Assembly (NCBI GenBank): GCA_905116865.2 | Contig: CAJHNH020008545.1 | Coordinates: 165,001-229,000, forward strand | Direction: 5' to 3' | From: Candidula unifasciata | Taxonomy: Eukaryota; Mollusca; Gastropoda; Stylommatophora; Geomitridae | DNA length: 64,000 nucleotides | Part shown: piece after piece, positions 34,701 through 46,700 of the stretch | Numbering within the stretch: the stretch's first letter is position 1 | Layout: each line of letters begins with the position of its first letter | The notes under the pieces: generated by a model | The model's input: the letters and a program-made list of their open reading frames with translations, nothing else | Databases searched by the model: none | What the model was told of the DNA's origin: nothing | Program-made: the position numbers and the translations under genes

Positions 34701-37700
34701 AGTAGTACTTCTAAAACATCTCCTAGCTAGCAGCACTTCTAAGACATCTCCTAGCTAGTAGTACTTCTAAAACATCTCCTAGCTAGCAGCACTTCTAAAA
34801 CATCTCCTAGCTAGCAGCACTTCTAAGACATCTCCTAGCTAGTAGTACTTCTAAAACATCTCCTAGCTAGCAGCACTTCTAAAACATCTCCTAGCTAGTA
34901 GTACTTCTAAGACATCTCCTAGCTAGTAGTACTTCTAAGACATCTCCTAGCTAGTAGTACTTCTAAGACATCTCCTAGCTAGTAGTTCTTCTAAGACATC
35001 TCCTAGCTAGTAGTACTTCTAAGACATCTCCTAGCTAGTAGTACTTCTAAGACATCTCCTAGCTAGTAGTTCTTCTAAGACATCTCCTAGCTAGTAGTTC
35101 TTCTAAGACATCTCCTAGCTAGTAGTACTTCTAAGACATCTCCTAGCTAGCAGTACTTCTAAGACATCTCCTAGCTAGCAGTACTTCTAAGACATCTCCT
35201 AGCTAGTATGCAGAACTTAGCAGTACTTCTGAGACAGCTCCTAGCTAGTAGTACTTCTAAGACATCTCCTAGCTAGCAGTACTTCTAAGACATCTCCTAG
35301 CTAGTATACAGAACTTAGCAGTACTTCTAAGACATCTCCTAGCTAGCAGTACTTCTAAGACATCTCCTAGCTAGTAGTACTTCTAAGACATCTCCTAGCT
35401 AGAAGTTCTTCTAAGACATCTCCTAGCTAGTAGTACTTCTAAGACATCTCCTAGCTAGTAGTACTTCTAAGACATCTCCTAGCTAGTAGTACTTCTAAGA
35501 CATCTAGCTAGTAGTACTTCTAAGACATCTCCTAGCTAGAAGTTCTTCTAAGACATCTAGCTAGTAGTACTTCTAAGACATCTCCTAGCTAGTAGTACTT
35601 CTAAGACATCTCCTAGCTAGTAGTACTTCTAAGACATCTCCTAGCTAGTAGTACTTCTAAGACAGCTCCTAGCTAGCAGTACTTCTAAGACATCTCCTAG
35701 CTAGAAGTTCTTCTAAGACATCTCCTAGCTAGCAGCACTTCTAAGACATCTCCTAGTTAGCAGTACTTCTAAGACAGCTCCTAGCTAGTAGTTCTTCTAA
35801 GACATCTAGCTAGTAGTACTTCTAACTCACCTCTCAAATAGCAGTACTTCTAAGACACCTCTCTGGTAGTTTTACTTCTATGATATCTCACAGGTATATC
35901 TCCCAGGTAGCAGTACTTTTAAGATATATCTCTTGTAGCAGTACTTCTAAGACATCTCTCAGGTAGCAGTACTTCTAAGATATATCTCTTGTAGCAGTAC
36001 TTCTAAGATATATCTCTCAGGTAGCAGTACTTCTAAGATATATTTCTTGTAGCAGTACTTCTAAGATATATCTCTTGTAGCAGTACTTCTAAGACATCTC
36101 TCTCGTAGCAGGACTTCTTAGACATCTCCCAGATAGCAGTACTTTTGAAACATCTCTCTGGTAGTAGCATTTCTAAAGAGAACTCGCATTTAGCAGTACT
36201 TCTAAGCCATCTCTCAGATAGCAGTACTTTTAAGCCATCTCTCAGATAGCAGTACTTTTAAGCCATCTCTCAGGTAGCAGTACTTTTAAGCCATCTCTCA
36301 AATAGTAGTACTTTTAAGCCATCTCTCAGGTAGCAGTACTTTTAAGCCATCTCTCAGGTAGCAATACTTCTAAGCCATCTCTCAGGTAGCAGTACTTTTA
36401 AGCCATCTCTCAGATAGCAGTACTTCTAAGCCATCTCTCAGGTAGCAGTACTTTTAAGCCATCTCTCAGATAGCAGTACTTTTAAGCCATCTTTTAGGTA
36501 GCAGTACTTCTACCAATGTTCGCTCTCCACATGGCCCCGGTAACACAGATTACAGTGCAACCACTTTTTGCTTTTTATATAGCTCTGGCAACACATGGAT
36601 GTCTTTTACACTTGTCACATTTTTTCTTAAATAATTAACCTTGCTGGATTTGTGATTAACAGAGCATTTACACAGTTCATGGAGTGGGTCAGAGTATCAG
36701 AGGACAAGTCTGACATGTTTAGAGTGCAGAGAGTGGCCAGCGGGTGCTACGGAGGATGAAGTCCAACAGTTGATTAACGACAATTCACGCCCAGGTGATC
36801 TGATTGAGAGGAAAGAAAAGTGCCTGGGGGTTCGTAGCAAAAGCCAATGGAAAATCTTTAGTGCAAGATAGCCTAGCATACAACACAATGTCTAGTATGA
36901 GAATGGAGGTGGAGGCGGTAACTGCAGCTCTCCTGTGGCTAGAGGGCAAAATGCATACACATGACATAATTGTAACAGATTCTGAAAGTATGCTGAGAAA
37001 GGTGAAGACAGGGATGCTTCGAGCAGAATGGAAAGCTTCACTGGAAAGATCACAGGTAGTGAGCATATTTTGGTTCTTTTCTCTTGGTTATGCCGGTGTG
37101 GTGGGTAATGAACAGGCAGACAGATTGGCTGGATCTGCACCACTGGGTGGTGAATTGATGTATGACAGGGTAGATGTTGTCAAGGCCCTTTGGGAACAAG
37201 TAACGGAATCAGTAGAGAAACAAGATTATTATGGCCTGGAGAGAATGAGGCACCTGAGTGTAATCAGAGGGTTTGGCCGACTCGCTACACTCAAGAGGAA
37301 AGGCGAGACGGACTTTTAACCAGATTGTGACCTGTACCATCAGTATTGGAACTCTGCGCTGGTTGTGGAAGATGAGGACGGACACGCATGGGAATGCCCC
37401 GAGTGCTGTGATGTCAATTCTTGACTTAACTAACTAACTAACTTACACAGTTCATGACCACTGACTTGTGCTGTGCATGTTGAAGAGCTGTCATGTTTGT
37501 TCCTACCAGACTGAAGCCACTTGATGTAGAGTTCATGAAAAGACTGCACGACAAGGTCAACATCATCCCTTTGATTGCCAAGGCTGATACATTGACACCA
37601 GATGAGTGCAGAGAGTTCAAGAAAACGGTAAGAGCCCTATTATGCATCATTATTGAAATTACTTTCTTCTTTGCGTTCACTGGTTGTTTACTGCGGCGGC

Positions 37701-40700
37701 GGAAACTTCTGGTTGCCTGACCACTTGGACTTTGTTCTTTTTCCAGAACTTAAATTTTTTGTGCACATCCATTTTACAGATATGGCTTATTTGTATGCTC
37801 ACTGTTGGTTCCTCGCCTCTCAGGTAAATGTACTCCACTTTTGAAGGAAACTCCTAATTAGTCGACTGTTACAACATTCTTGTTAGCAGGGCAGGGTATC
37901 TGATCTTATCCCCAGTTCCCCCACAGGTCCCTAGATCCCACACGGGGAAGATAACTTTGACTTGTTCAGTACTTTGATGAGTTTAGTATTGTGAGTGTAT
38001 TGCTGGCTACTTTCACTTGTGGAATTCTTTCTTTTGCCTTGTTTTTCGTTTGTTGCTGTCATTCACCAGCTGTAAACCCCGGCCAAAAAACCTGGTTGTT
38101 CGTCCATTTTCAGACTTTGGCTTTGTGTGCGTGTCCATTTTACAGATCTTGCTTGTATGTATGCAGACTGTTGGTTGCTTGCCTCTCAGGCAGATCCACT
38201 ACGACTTTAAAGGAAGTCCCCAGTTAGTCGCCTCTAACGACAAGCTTGATGGGGAGGCAGTGGGTCTATGCTTTTTTCCCCACTATGGGACCCCGGAACC
38301 CGCACAGGGCTTTTTTATTTAGCTTGTTGATTACCTTGACTACGGTCAAAGTAGCCAGAAGAGGACAAAGCAGGACCTTATATCTTCGTCGACACCCGAA
38401 GCGGTCAAAGAGGACGTCAAGAAGAAGAAGTAGAAGAAGATAACTTTGACTTGTTCAGTACTTTTATTTGTTGGGTACTTTATTCTGTTATTACTTTGAC
38501 CTGTACTGCCCTATGCAGAGTGGCAAGAGGTATGTTGGGAAATCAACTGGCAGATAGACTGGACAGTCACTTTGGTAAATTGGTATATGACAAGCTAGAT
38601 GTTGTAAGGGCCCTTTGGGAGCGAGCAAACAGGGCAGAGGCACAAATAGGTCATCACGGTCTGATAAGAACGATGCAGAGAGTAGTAGCCAGGGAAAAAG
38701 AAGTTTCCCCAAATTTTACAGCCGGTGAACACAAAGAAGAAGTCCTGGGAAGTAAAAGCTGTTAACATGATGTTGACCACATCACCCATTAGGAAATTAA
38801 ATTATGGGTCTACCTCTGGTATGTCAGGGTTTGTGAAACATGTTCACTCATCTATAAGCCACAGAGTCACCTAAAGTTATACTGGCTGTATCATTCTTGT
38901 ATAAATGCTGCATGTGAAGCCTCTTTATATAACACATTGATTCTTCTCAAATCACCAGGTCTTAAATGAGATTGCTCAACACAAAATTAGGATTTACGAG
39001 TTCCCTGACTGTGAGGATGAGGAGGAGATGAAAGTACAGAAAAAACTGAGGGTAAGAATTTTCAGCTACTTGATTTTAACCCTGTCATTATGAGAAGGCT
39101 AAATAACTTCCTGTGATGATACAAGCCCGTAAATGCCAATATATCCCCATTTTCTGCGTGACCTGTTCACTCAAAGTGTGGTTGAATGCCATTTTCACTT
39201 TATGCACCTGCCTGGTGTCTAGGAGGCCCGGATGTGAAGCTAGATTGACCTCAAATTGTCCCGTAAGCCTCAGTAGTTGAGGTCATGGGGTCATGGCTTG
39301 TTAAAGGCTCTATGCATTGCATTCAATTTAACGCTTCACATTGTCCTTTTTTATTAATTATTCCCTTAGGCGCATCAGGCATTTGGGAAGAGCACCCATA
39401 TTTTTACTGACCAATCGGATCTAGGTGGGTAGTGTGGTCAGCATTACGCCGGCCCTATTTACTTCCCCATATTTTAGGCTGGGTCGACCTGCGATGTCCC
39501 ATCATCATCATCATCATTCTCAGGTGCCTTGCCAACTGGCATGGGCGATCATGTCTCTCCACAATCTGCGATCTCCTGCAGCATGTATCAGTTCGTGTGT
39601 CGACACACCTCCACGCCATGCAACAAAACTGTTAAAAATCTTCTCTCGTGGTCTTGCTCTATCTTACCTTTCACAGATCTTTGCAGTGGTCACAACATGT
39701 TCCATTTTCCCTCTTCCCATACCATGATTAAAAATGCATGCAGCCAGCAGTGGGAGACTGATAACTTTAAGTTGTCCTATCCTGAGAGGTTCTAGTTTAA
39801 AGTGGCCAGGGTTTGAGTCCAAAGTAATTGACATTTTAACACTACGGGGCCAGCAGTAAAACTAACAGTTCTAATATGAGTTAATGTAATGTCTGTCTGC
39901 GATAGAATAGAGTCAGAAATGTCTCCTCTCTTTTTGGACTAACTAATGAGTGTGTAAGGAGTGGCTGTCCGAGCGGTTAACCCACTGACTACCAGCGTCG
40001 CACGTAATGCGACAAGGCGACGTTTACTTCCATCTGCCAACGTCACACCCTTTGCGATTTTAGCTTTGGACGCTCGCCGTCATGTTAAAATCGCGATTTT
40101 TATGATGGATTTAGTTGAAACCTCTAGCTTATTCATTTCTGTATGGTTAATTAAGGGAAATAACTTCGTAGTGATTGAAGTAAATATTTGATGATTTTTT
40201 TTAGTTAGCTCCCATGACGGTGAGACATTGACGAAAAATTCATCATGGCGTCAAATTATCGGAACCATCGTGGTGGCCATATCTCTCCTAATTTTTCTAA
40301 TGATGCATTCGATTTTCTTGATTTTGCTTCAAAAAGTGCATTTGAAGACACTTCTGAACAGTTTGATGGCTATGACTATAATAAATTTAACGAAGTGCCA
40401 TTCAAAACATCGTCGATTGTAAAACGACAGTATGACGCTTCGAAGTCAAGTCTGACAAAGACAGTCACAGTGTTGTCGGCTGCAAGCACTGGTGCCGCAG
40501 TTTATGATGCTGATAGTTCTTGTAAGAGTATTCAGTCAAAGCCCACAGACTATAAAGATTTTGTGCTTGAGTCTGCACATGACGAAAATATCATTGCCGC
40601 TTTTGATTCAGAATCATCATCATCTAACGAGTCCGGGGAAGATGTGCCACGCCCCCAAATGGTTGATGACTGGCATTGTGATTTAGAAGGCTTTCCTGGA

Positions 40701-43700
40701 GTACCCCCATTTACTGGCACTTCTGTTTTATTTCTGCCAGAAGGAACAAATGAACCACTGGATATTTTCTTCAGTAAAGACATACTTGCTGTGTTTGCTA
40801 AAGAAACAAACCGTTATGCTGAGACAAAGATTAGTGCTGGGTTTCTTGTACTGTTGTGTCACATGTGTTGTGAAAAAGCTATTTCAGACTACCAGAGTTT
40901 ATATCCATCTCTCCACTCATCATTTGCTGCCACCATCATGTCACGGGGGCGTTTTCTATATATTGCTGTCAGATAACATATTTTTCTGTTGCCTTTTTAG
41001 CACCATATCTACAGCCACATGATGATGATATAAAACAGTAAATCTACATTTGTCTTGATATTTGTTATCTATTTAATTTTGTGCAAACAATATCAGATAG
41101 GATAAGTGATATTGAACAGTTGTGAAGCTGTGACATTTTTTGGGAGTCTGAATTATTGTCAGATAAAGGATTTTTCAGTTGCCTTTTTTGCACCATATCT
41201 ACAGCCACATGATGATGATATAAAACAGTAAATCTACATTTGTCTTGATATTTGTTATCTTTTTAATTTTGTGCAAACAATATTAGATAGGATAAGTGAT
41301 ATTGAACAGTTGTGAAGCTGTGACATTTTTTGGGAGTCTGAATTATTGTCAGACAAAGGATTTTTCAGTTGCCTTTTTTGCACCATATCTACAGCCACAT
41401 GATGATGATATAACACAGTAAATCTACATTTGTCTTGATATTTGTTATCTATTTAATTTTGTGCAAACAATATCAGATAGGATAAGTATATTGAACAGTT
41501 GTGAAGCTGTGACATTTTTTGGGAGTCTGAATTATTTGTCAAAGGATTTTTCAGTTGCCTTTTTGCAACAATCTGCAGCCACATGATGATGATGATTATG
41601 TCAGACAAAGTAAACCCCATTTTTTGTCTTCACATTGTTCTCTGTTAAATTTTGTGCGAAAATACAAAATATTATATATGTTTGTTGAAAATTTGTGAAA
41701 AAAATCATCACTATCAGTCTTTATTGTTGTCAGATAAATGATTTTCAGTTGCCTTTTTTGCAACAATCTACAGCCACATGATGATGATGACTATGTCAGA
41801 GTAAACCTTATTGTTTTTTTCTTTAAATGTGTTCTTGATTTAATTTTGTGCAAAAATACAAAATATGATACATTTTTGTTAAATATTTTTTGAAAATAAG
41901 ACATTTTTATTTGTCTTTATTGTTGTCAGATAAAAGATTTTCCGGTTGCCTTTTTTGCACCAATCTACAGCCACATGATGATGATGCAAAACAAAATAAA
42001 CAACTTTTTTTTCTTGAAATCTGTTCTTCATTCAGTTTGGTGCAAAAATACAAAATATTGTGAGATTATATCAAATAGTTGTGAAGCTATGGCATTTTTA
42101 GTAAACACTAAAATACGTGGTATCTGGGGAAATGCAAGGGTTAATGGGCTTGGTAGTCAGTGGGTTAAGAACGTTAGGCTGTCATGTGGGAGACCCAGGT
42201 TTGAAACTTCTGTAAAGTTGTAGATTTTTCCTGACAGGGCAACAATAAAATCCTAACCTGCACAGTCCATGGCAGCAGCACTAACAATGCAGCCCCAGAT
42301 CCTCAGGCACAGACCCCCCCCCCCCTCCTTCTCCCCCCACCCCCCTCTCCACCCAAAAGAGGTAAACACAGGCAGTAATGTGCTTTAAAAGAACAATTAT
42401 ATTTGTAAAAAGCGATATGTAAGGAATTGTGTGGCACTGAAAGTGATTATTAAACAGAGAAGCTGTGTCAGTATGTTTGAATAATTGATGTTGTATGCTC
42501 TGTGATATTCTTCTTCTTCTTTACGTCCTTCTTTAATGCTTCGGGTGTCGATTGAGATATAAAGTCCTGCTTTGTGCTCTTTTTGCTGCTTCAACCATAG
42601 ATACATCGTGGTACTGTAGTTTCTCTGATGTTATCTTCTTGTTCTTGGTCTACTTCTTGCTCTACGTCCCTCTGTTCTTAGTCTACGCCTTGAATGGTAT
42701 AGCATCAGAAGGCATTCTCCCCAAGTGGGCAAACCATTTGATTTGCTGTCTTTCTATTTAATTTAGAATTGGTTCTGTGCCGGCTTTATCTCGTTATGAC
42801 CTCATTCCTGTTTTTAATTGTTCTGGTCACTCCTGCAGTCTTTCTTAGGCACCTCATTTCCATGGTTACTAGTTTTCTTTTATGTTTTATTGTGAGTGAC
42901 CACGTCTGGCACTCGTAGCATAAGGTTGGAATAAATATGCTCTGTATGAGATGTCTTTTTGTGCTGATTGGGATTGCCTTATTCTGTAAGAGGGGGCTAG
43001 CTGTCCCAATACTTAGCCAGCTTTACTGCATCGAATGTCAGTTTTTTCGTCCTATTTACAATCTTCAGTGAATGTTGTTCCAAGATATTTAAACTCAGAC
43101 GCCTGTTTACTATAATTGAAATATCTGTGATATTGACATATTTTAATATTATGGTATTGCAAAATGTGACAGATTGAGAATATACATTTGTTCTAGGGGG
43201 TTGTAAAAACATCATCTCAGAAAGGACTTTTTTTAAAATCAGTTGCATACTTTTGACAATTGTTTAATTTTTTTCTCCCTTCAGGACCGTGTTCCATTTG
43301 CAGTCGTAGGCAGCAATAGAGTCATCGAAGTTGGAGGAAAGAGGGTCAGAGGTCGTCAGTATCCCTGGGGTATTGTAGAAGTTGAGAATCTGGAACACAA
43401 CGATTTCATTGCTCTCAGAAACATGGTCATCAGGTAATTATGAAATATTCAAAAGAAACACGAAAGCTTCATCTTAAAGCAGCTTAAAAAAATACATGGT
43501 TACCAAGAAACATTGCCGGTGTTTTAAACTGCTATTATAAAAGATGTATGTAAAGCATATACACGTGTGGTGTTTTAAAATGTGTAGACAAGTTTTGAAT
43601 ATAAATGTTACAGACAAGTTCTAAGAATATCTTGGGTAAAGAAAAGAACAAATGCATCTATACTTCAAGAGCTGAATATTGAAGAGGGTTGGCTAGTAAA

Positions 43701-46700
43701 GACAATAAAACAAAGAAAATTGAAATATTTTGGTCACTTGAAACGTCATGGAAGTCTAGAGAGAACAATAATGGAGGGGTATATGCCTGGGAAGAGAGGA
43801 AGAGGAAGGCCAAGGAGAAGATGGGTGCAGGATGTGGCAGATGATCTCCAGATGGGTGTATCAGACGCAGGACATCTTGCTCATGATAGGAAGGTTTTCC
43901 GGAGGGTTGTTATGGCAGCGAGGTTCCGCGAGGGACATGCTACTGAATGAATGAGACAAGTTTTAGTCTTACACTTAGTGCAATTCAGTGTCGGTGCAGT
44001 CGCTGCTGCGACCCTCTCTTTAAGGTGAATGGATTTTCTTTGTCTTCTCAGCCCCATTTTAACCCTAGTATTCTGTGGCTTAGGCGTTGAAAACATGCTT
44101 TGTGATGCCAGTGTGCTGGGTTAAATCCCAGCTGCAGACTAATTGTCTTGCATTGGTTTCACAGTGGTACTGAGAGCTAACCATTCCGAAAGCAGTGGCA
44201 AACTACTGAACATAAACTTTGCCTAGAAAAACTACAACAGCCAAAAAGTGCTTGTGTTCGCTCTGCAGCATCCTGTTGAGGATACACAACTAACTTTGAT
44301 TCACACAAAACTTGTCTGAAAATGTTAGAACACTACACGTGTGGATCCGTTAAATACTTATTTTGTTAAAAATATCTGCAGTTTTTCTCAGTAGCCCGTA
44401 ACATAACCAGACACTTAGCCTTAGTTGACAGTTGGTCTAAGAGGGAGGCTCAGACAGGCAGACATACCAGGCCCTGCACTTCAGATCAGGCAGCTTCTGC
44501 TGCATAATTCCAAATGTACTGGTGTTACCTTTCCTTTTGAGTACACAAAGCAGATCAAGGAAGGGCCTGAACTGCTATGGCGAGGTGACATCGAGATGGG
44601 CTGTAATTCCAGTTTCTCCCTATCGCACAATATAACACTGTCTGGAAGGAGGGAAACATACAATTTTTTTTTTAAGCCCATCCATTATTCCAGCTGGCTG
44701 GCATATCCCAGAAGTCACCTACCTTGTGTGATAAATAACCCAGAAGGCACACTCCCTACCAAAGACTTCCTTAGTGAGATTTACTGTGTAACATTGGACA
44801 GATTTGTATATTTCAGGTTTTATTTGAAATATTTGTTACTAAGGGCAGTCTGAAAGTACATGATCAGTTTTTTTTTACATTTATTTTTTTAATAAATGCT
44901 TATATTCTTAGTAAATTTCAGTTTAACACACTTGCTTCTTTGTCCTTCATCAATGTCAGAACACACATGCAAGATCTGAAGGATGTCACTAACAATGTGC
45001 ACTACGAGAACTTCCGCTACAACAAACTGGCCCCAACCACAGCTGAAGGCAAAGTTAAGCCTGGCTCCCTGACCAAGTGAGTCCCTCGTTCTTGTCCTCC
45101 TTCTCATTTGTTTTTCTTCTGCTTCTACTTATTCTATTTTTCTTCTACAATTTCCTCTCCCCCTCTTTTATCCTTCTTTCATCTGCCTCTTATATTCCTT
45201 CACCTCCTCATTCTTCTTCTGCTTCTTATTCTATTTTCTTTTCCTGTTATTTTCTTTGCTCTTAAAACCCTCCTCCCCCCCCCCCCCCCCCCCCCTCCCC
45301 GCCCAGCCATCCTTCTTTTATCTGCCTCTTATATTCCTTTTCTTTTTCTGCTTCTCCTGATTCTTTCTTTTGACATCTCCTCTCCCCCTTCTTTATCTTT
45401 CTTTTCTCTCCCTCTTATATTCCTCTATTTGGTGTTTGCTGACATCACAAAGTTGCTGTTTGTCTTTACAGTGGAACCTCGCTTAACGAGCATAATTCGT
45501 TCAGAATCATACTCGTTAAGCGAAACACTCGTTAAGCGAAACAATTTTTCTCGAATAAATTAATGTAAAATACGATAATGCGTTCCATGTCGAAAAAAAT
45601 ACTCACAAAATGCTATGTATAACATTTATTCAAAGAAAATTATATGCATATTGTTAAGGAGAGTGAATCAATCATCTTCATCTTTTCTTTAAACGCAGAA
45701 CGAACCCACCTGAAATGTGAATTAGATTTGCAGGGAAAAAAAGTCGAAATAATTATGATACATAGATAATAATTTATACATTTTTTTTTAACTAAAAAAA
45801 TGTCCAGAGACATTTGGCGAAAATATGACACATCATTATCATTAAATAAATTTGCAACGCGCATAGCCCCTTCCTTATTAGAGTGAGGCTTCTCAATGTA
45901 AGATGCAGCAGTTTGCCATGCTTTCAGCATTTCTTTTTTTCGCTAGAAGATTGTTGCTTTTCTGTTACCTCCTCCTCCTCTGACAAACTCTCCCCCCCCC
46001 CCCCCAAATTTCTTGCTGTGAAACACAAAGTAACTCCATAAGCTCCTGGGTGGTCAGCTCTTGGCTGCGCTCTTCCACAAGCTTGTCGATATCACTGTTA
46101 TCCACCTACAATCCTATGATAGTGGGCAAAGACACAATCTTGTTGACTACAGGTTCCACAGGTACTGTCTCGAACCCCTCAAAGTCACAAATCGACAACG
46201 CTCTCCGGCCAAAGCAGCAGTTAGGGTTCTCTTGGTAACCCCTTCCCCCGCCGTGTCCATCAACTTGAGGCAGGCAATGATGTGGAAGTGGTTTTTCCAA
46301 AACTCTTTGAGAGTGAGGTTGGTCCCTTCAGTCACCTGAAAACAATGCTTGAAGAGTGCTTTAGTGTAGAGCTTCTTAAATTTAGAAATAACTTGCTGGT
46401 CAATGGGCTGGAGTAACGGAGTGGTGTTGGGAGGCAGAAATTGGATCTTGATGAACTTAAATTCTTCAGGAAGGTCATCATTTAGGCCTGGAGGATTCAT
46501 GTTCATATTTCACAATATAACACAAGTTTGAGAAATGTGTGATCACAAGCGACACTACGATGCTACCGGAGCAGGTGCTAAACACCGACTGATGTAACAT
46601 GCGCACAATTGGGGACTTTCCCTCTCCTCGCTACTCGTTATGTGAAACGTCGCTCGTTAAGCAAGTCATTTTTTTTTTTACAATTTGTTATGCGAATTAC

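Larger units (their letters stand above)
39981..42164 (+). mobile_element. piggyBac-like DNA transposon, 2,184 bp, intact ends
   Basis: Flanked by TTAA at 39977-39980 and 42165-42168. Terminal inverted repeats are CCCACTGACTACCA and TGGTAGTCAGTGGG, 14 bp perfect. It carries the 5' part of a transposase gene and an array of about 187-bp repeats in place of the rest. Internally deleted, so non-autonomous, but could be mobilised in trans. Sits in septin intron 7. Confidence 0.9.
39948..42370 (+). mobile_element. tRNA-headed SINE (family H) split by a piggyBac-like element
   Basis: Removing 39981-42164 and one TTAA joins 'ggctgtccgagcgg' to 'ttaagaacgttaggctgtca', giving a type II tRNA-like head with A-box GGCTGTCCGAGCGGTTAAGA, then a B-box-like GGTTTGAAAC. 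The transposon landed in the A-box. The SINE body right of the insert runs to an uncertain end. Confidence 0.7.

Noticed and set aside
31420..36515. CRISPR-like regular array
   Set aside because: Tandem units without unique spacers, in an intron of a eukaryotic gene. The same applies to the 10143-11515 and 63165-64000 arrays.
40245..40976. Host gene nested in septin intron 7
   Set aside because: The protein is a piggyBac-type transposase N-terminus bounded by terminal inverted repeats and TTAA sites.
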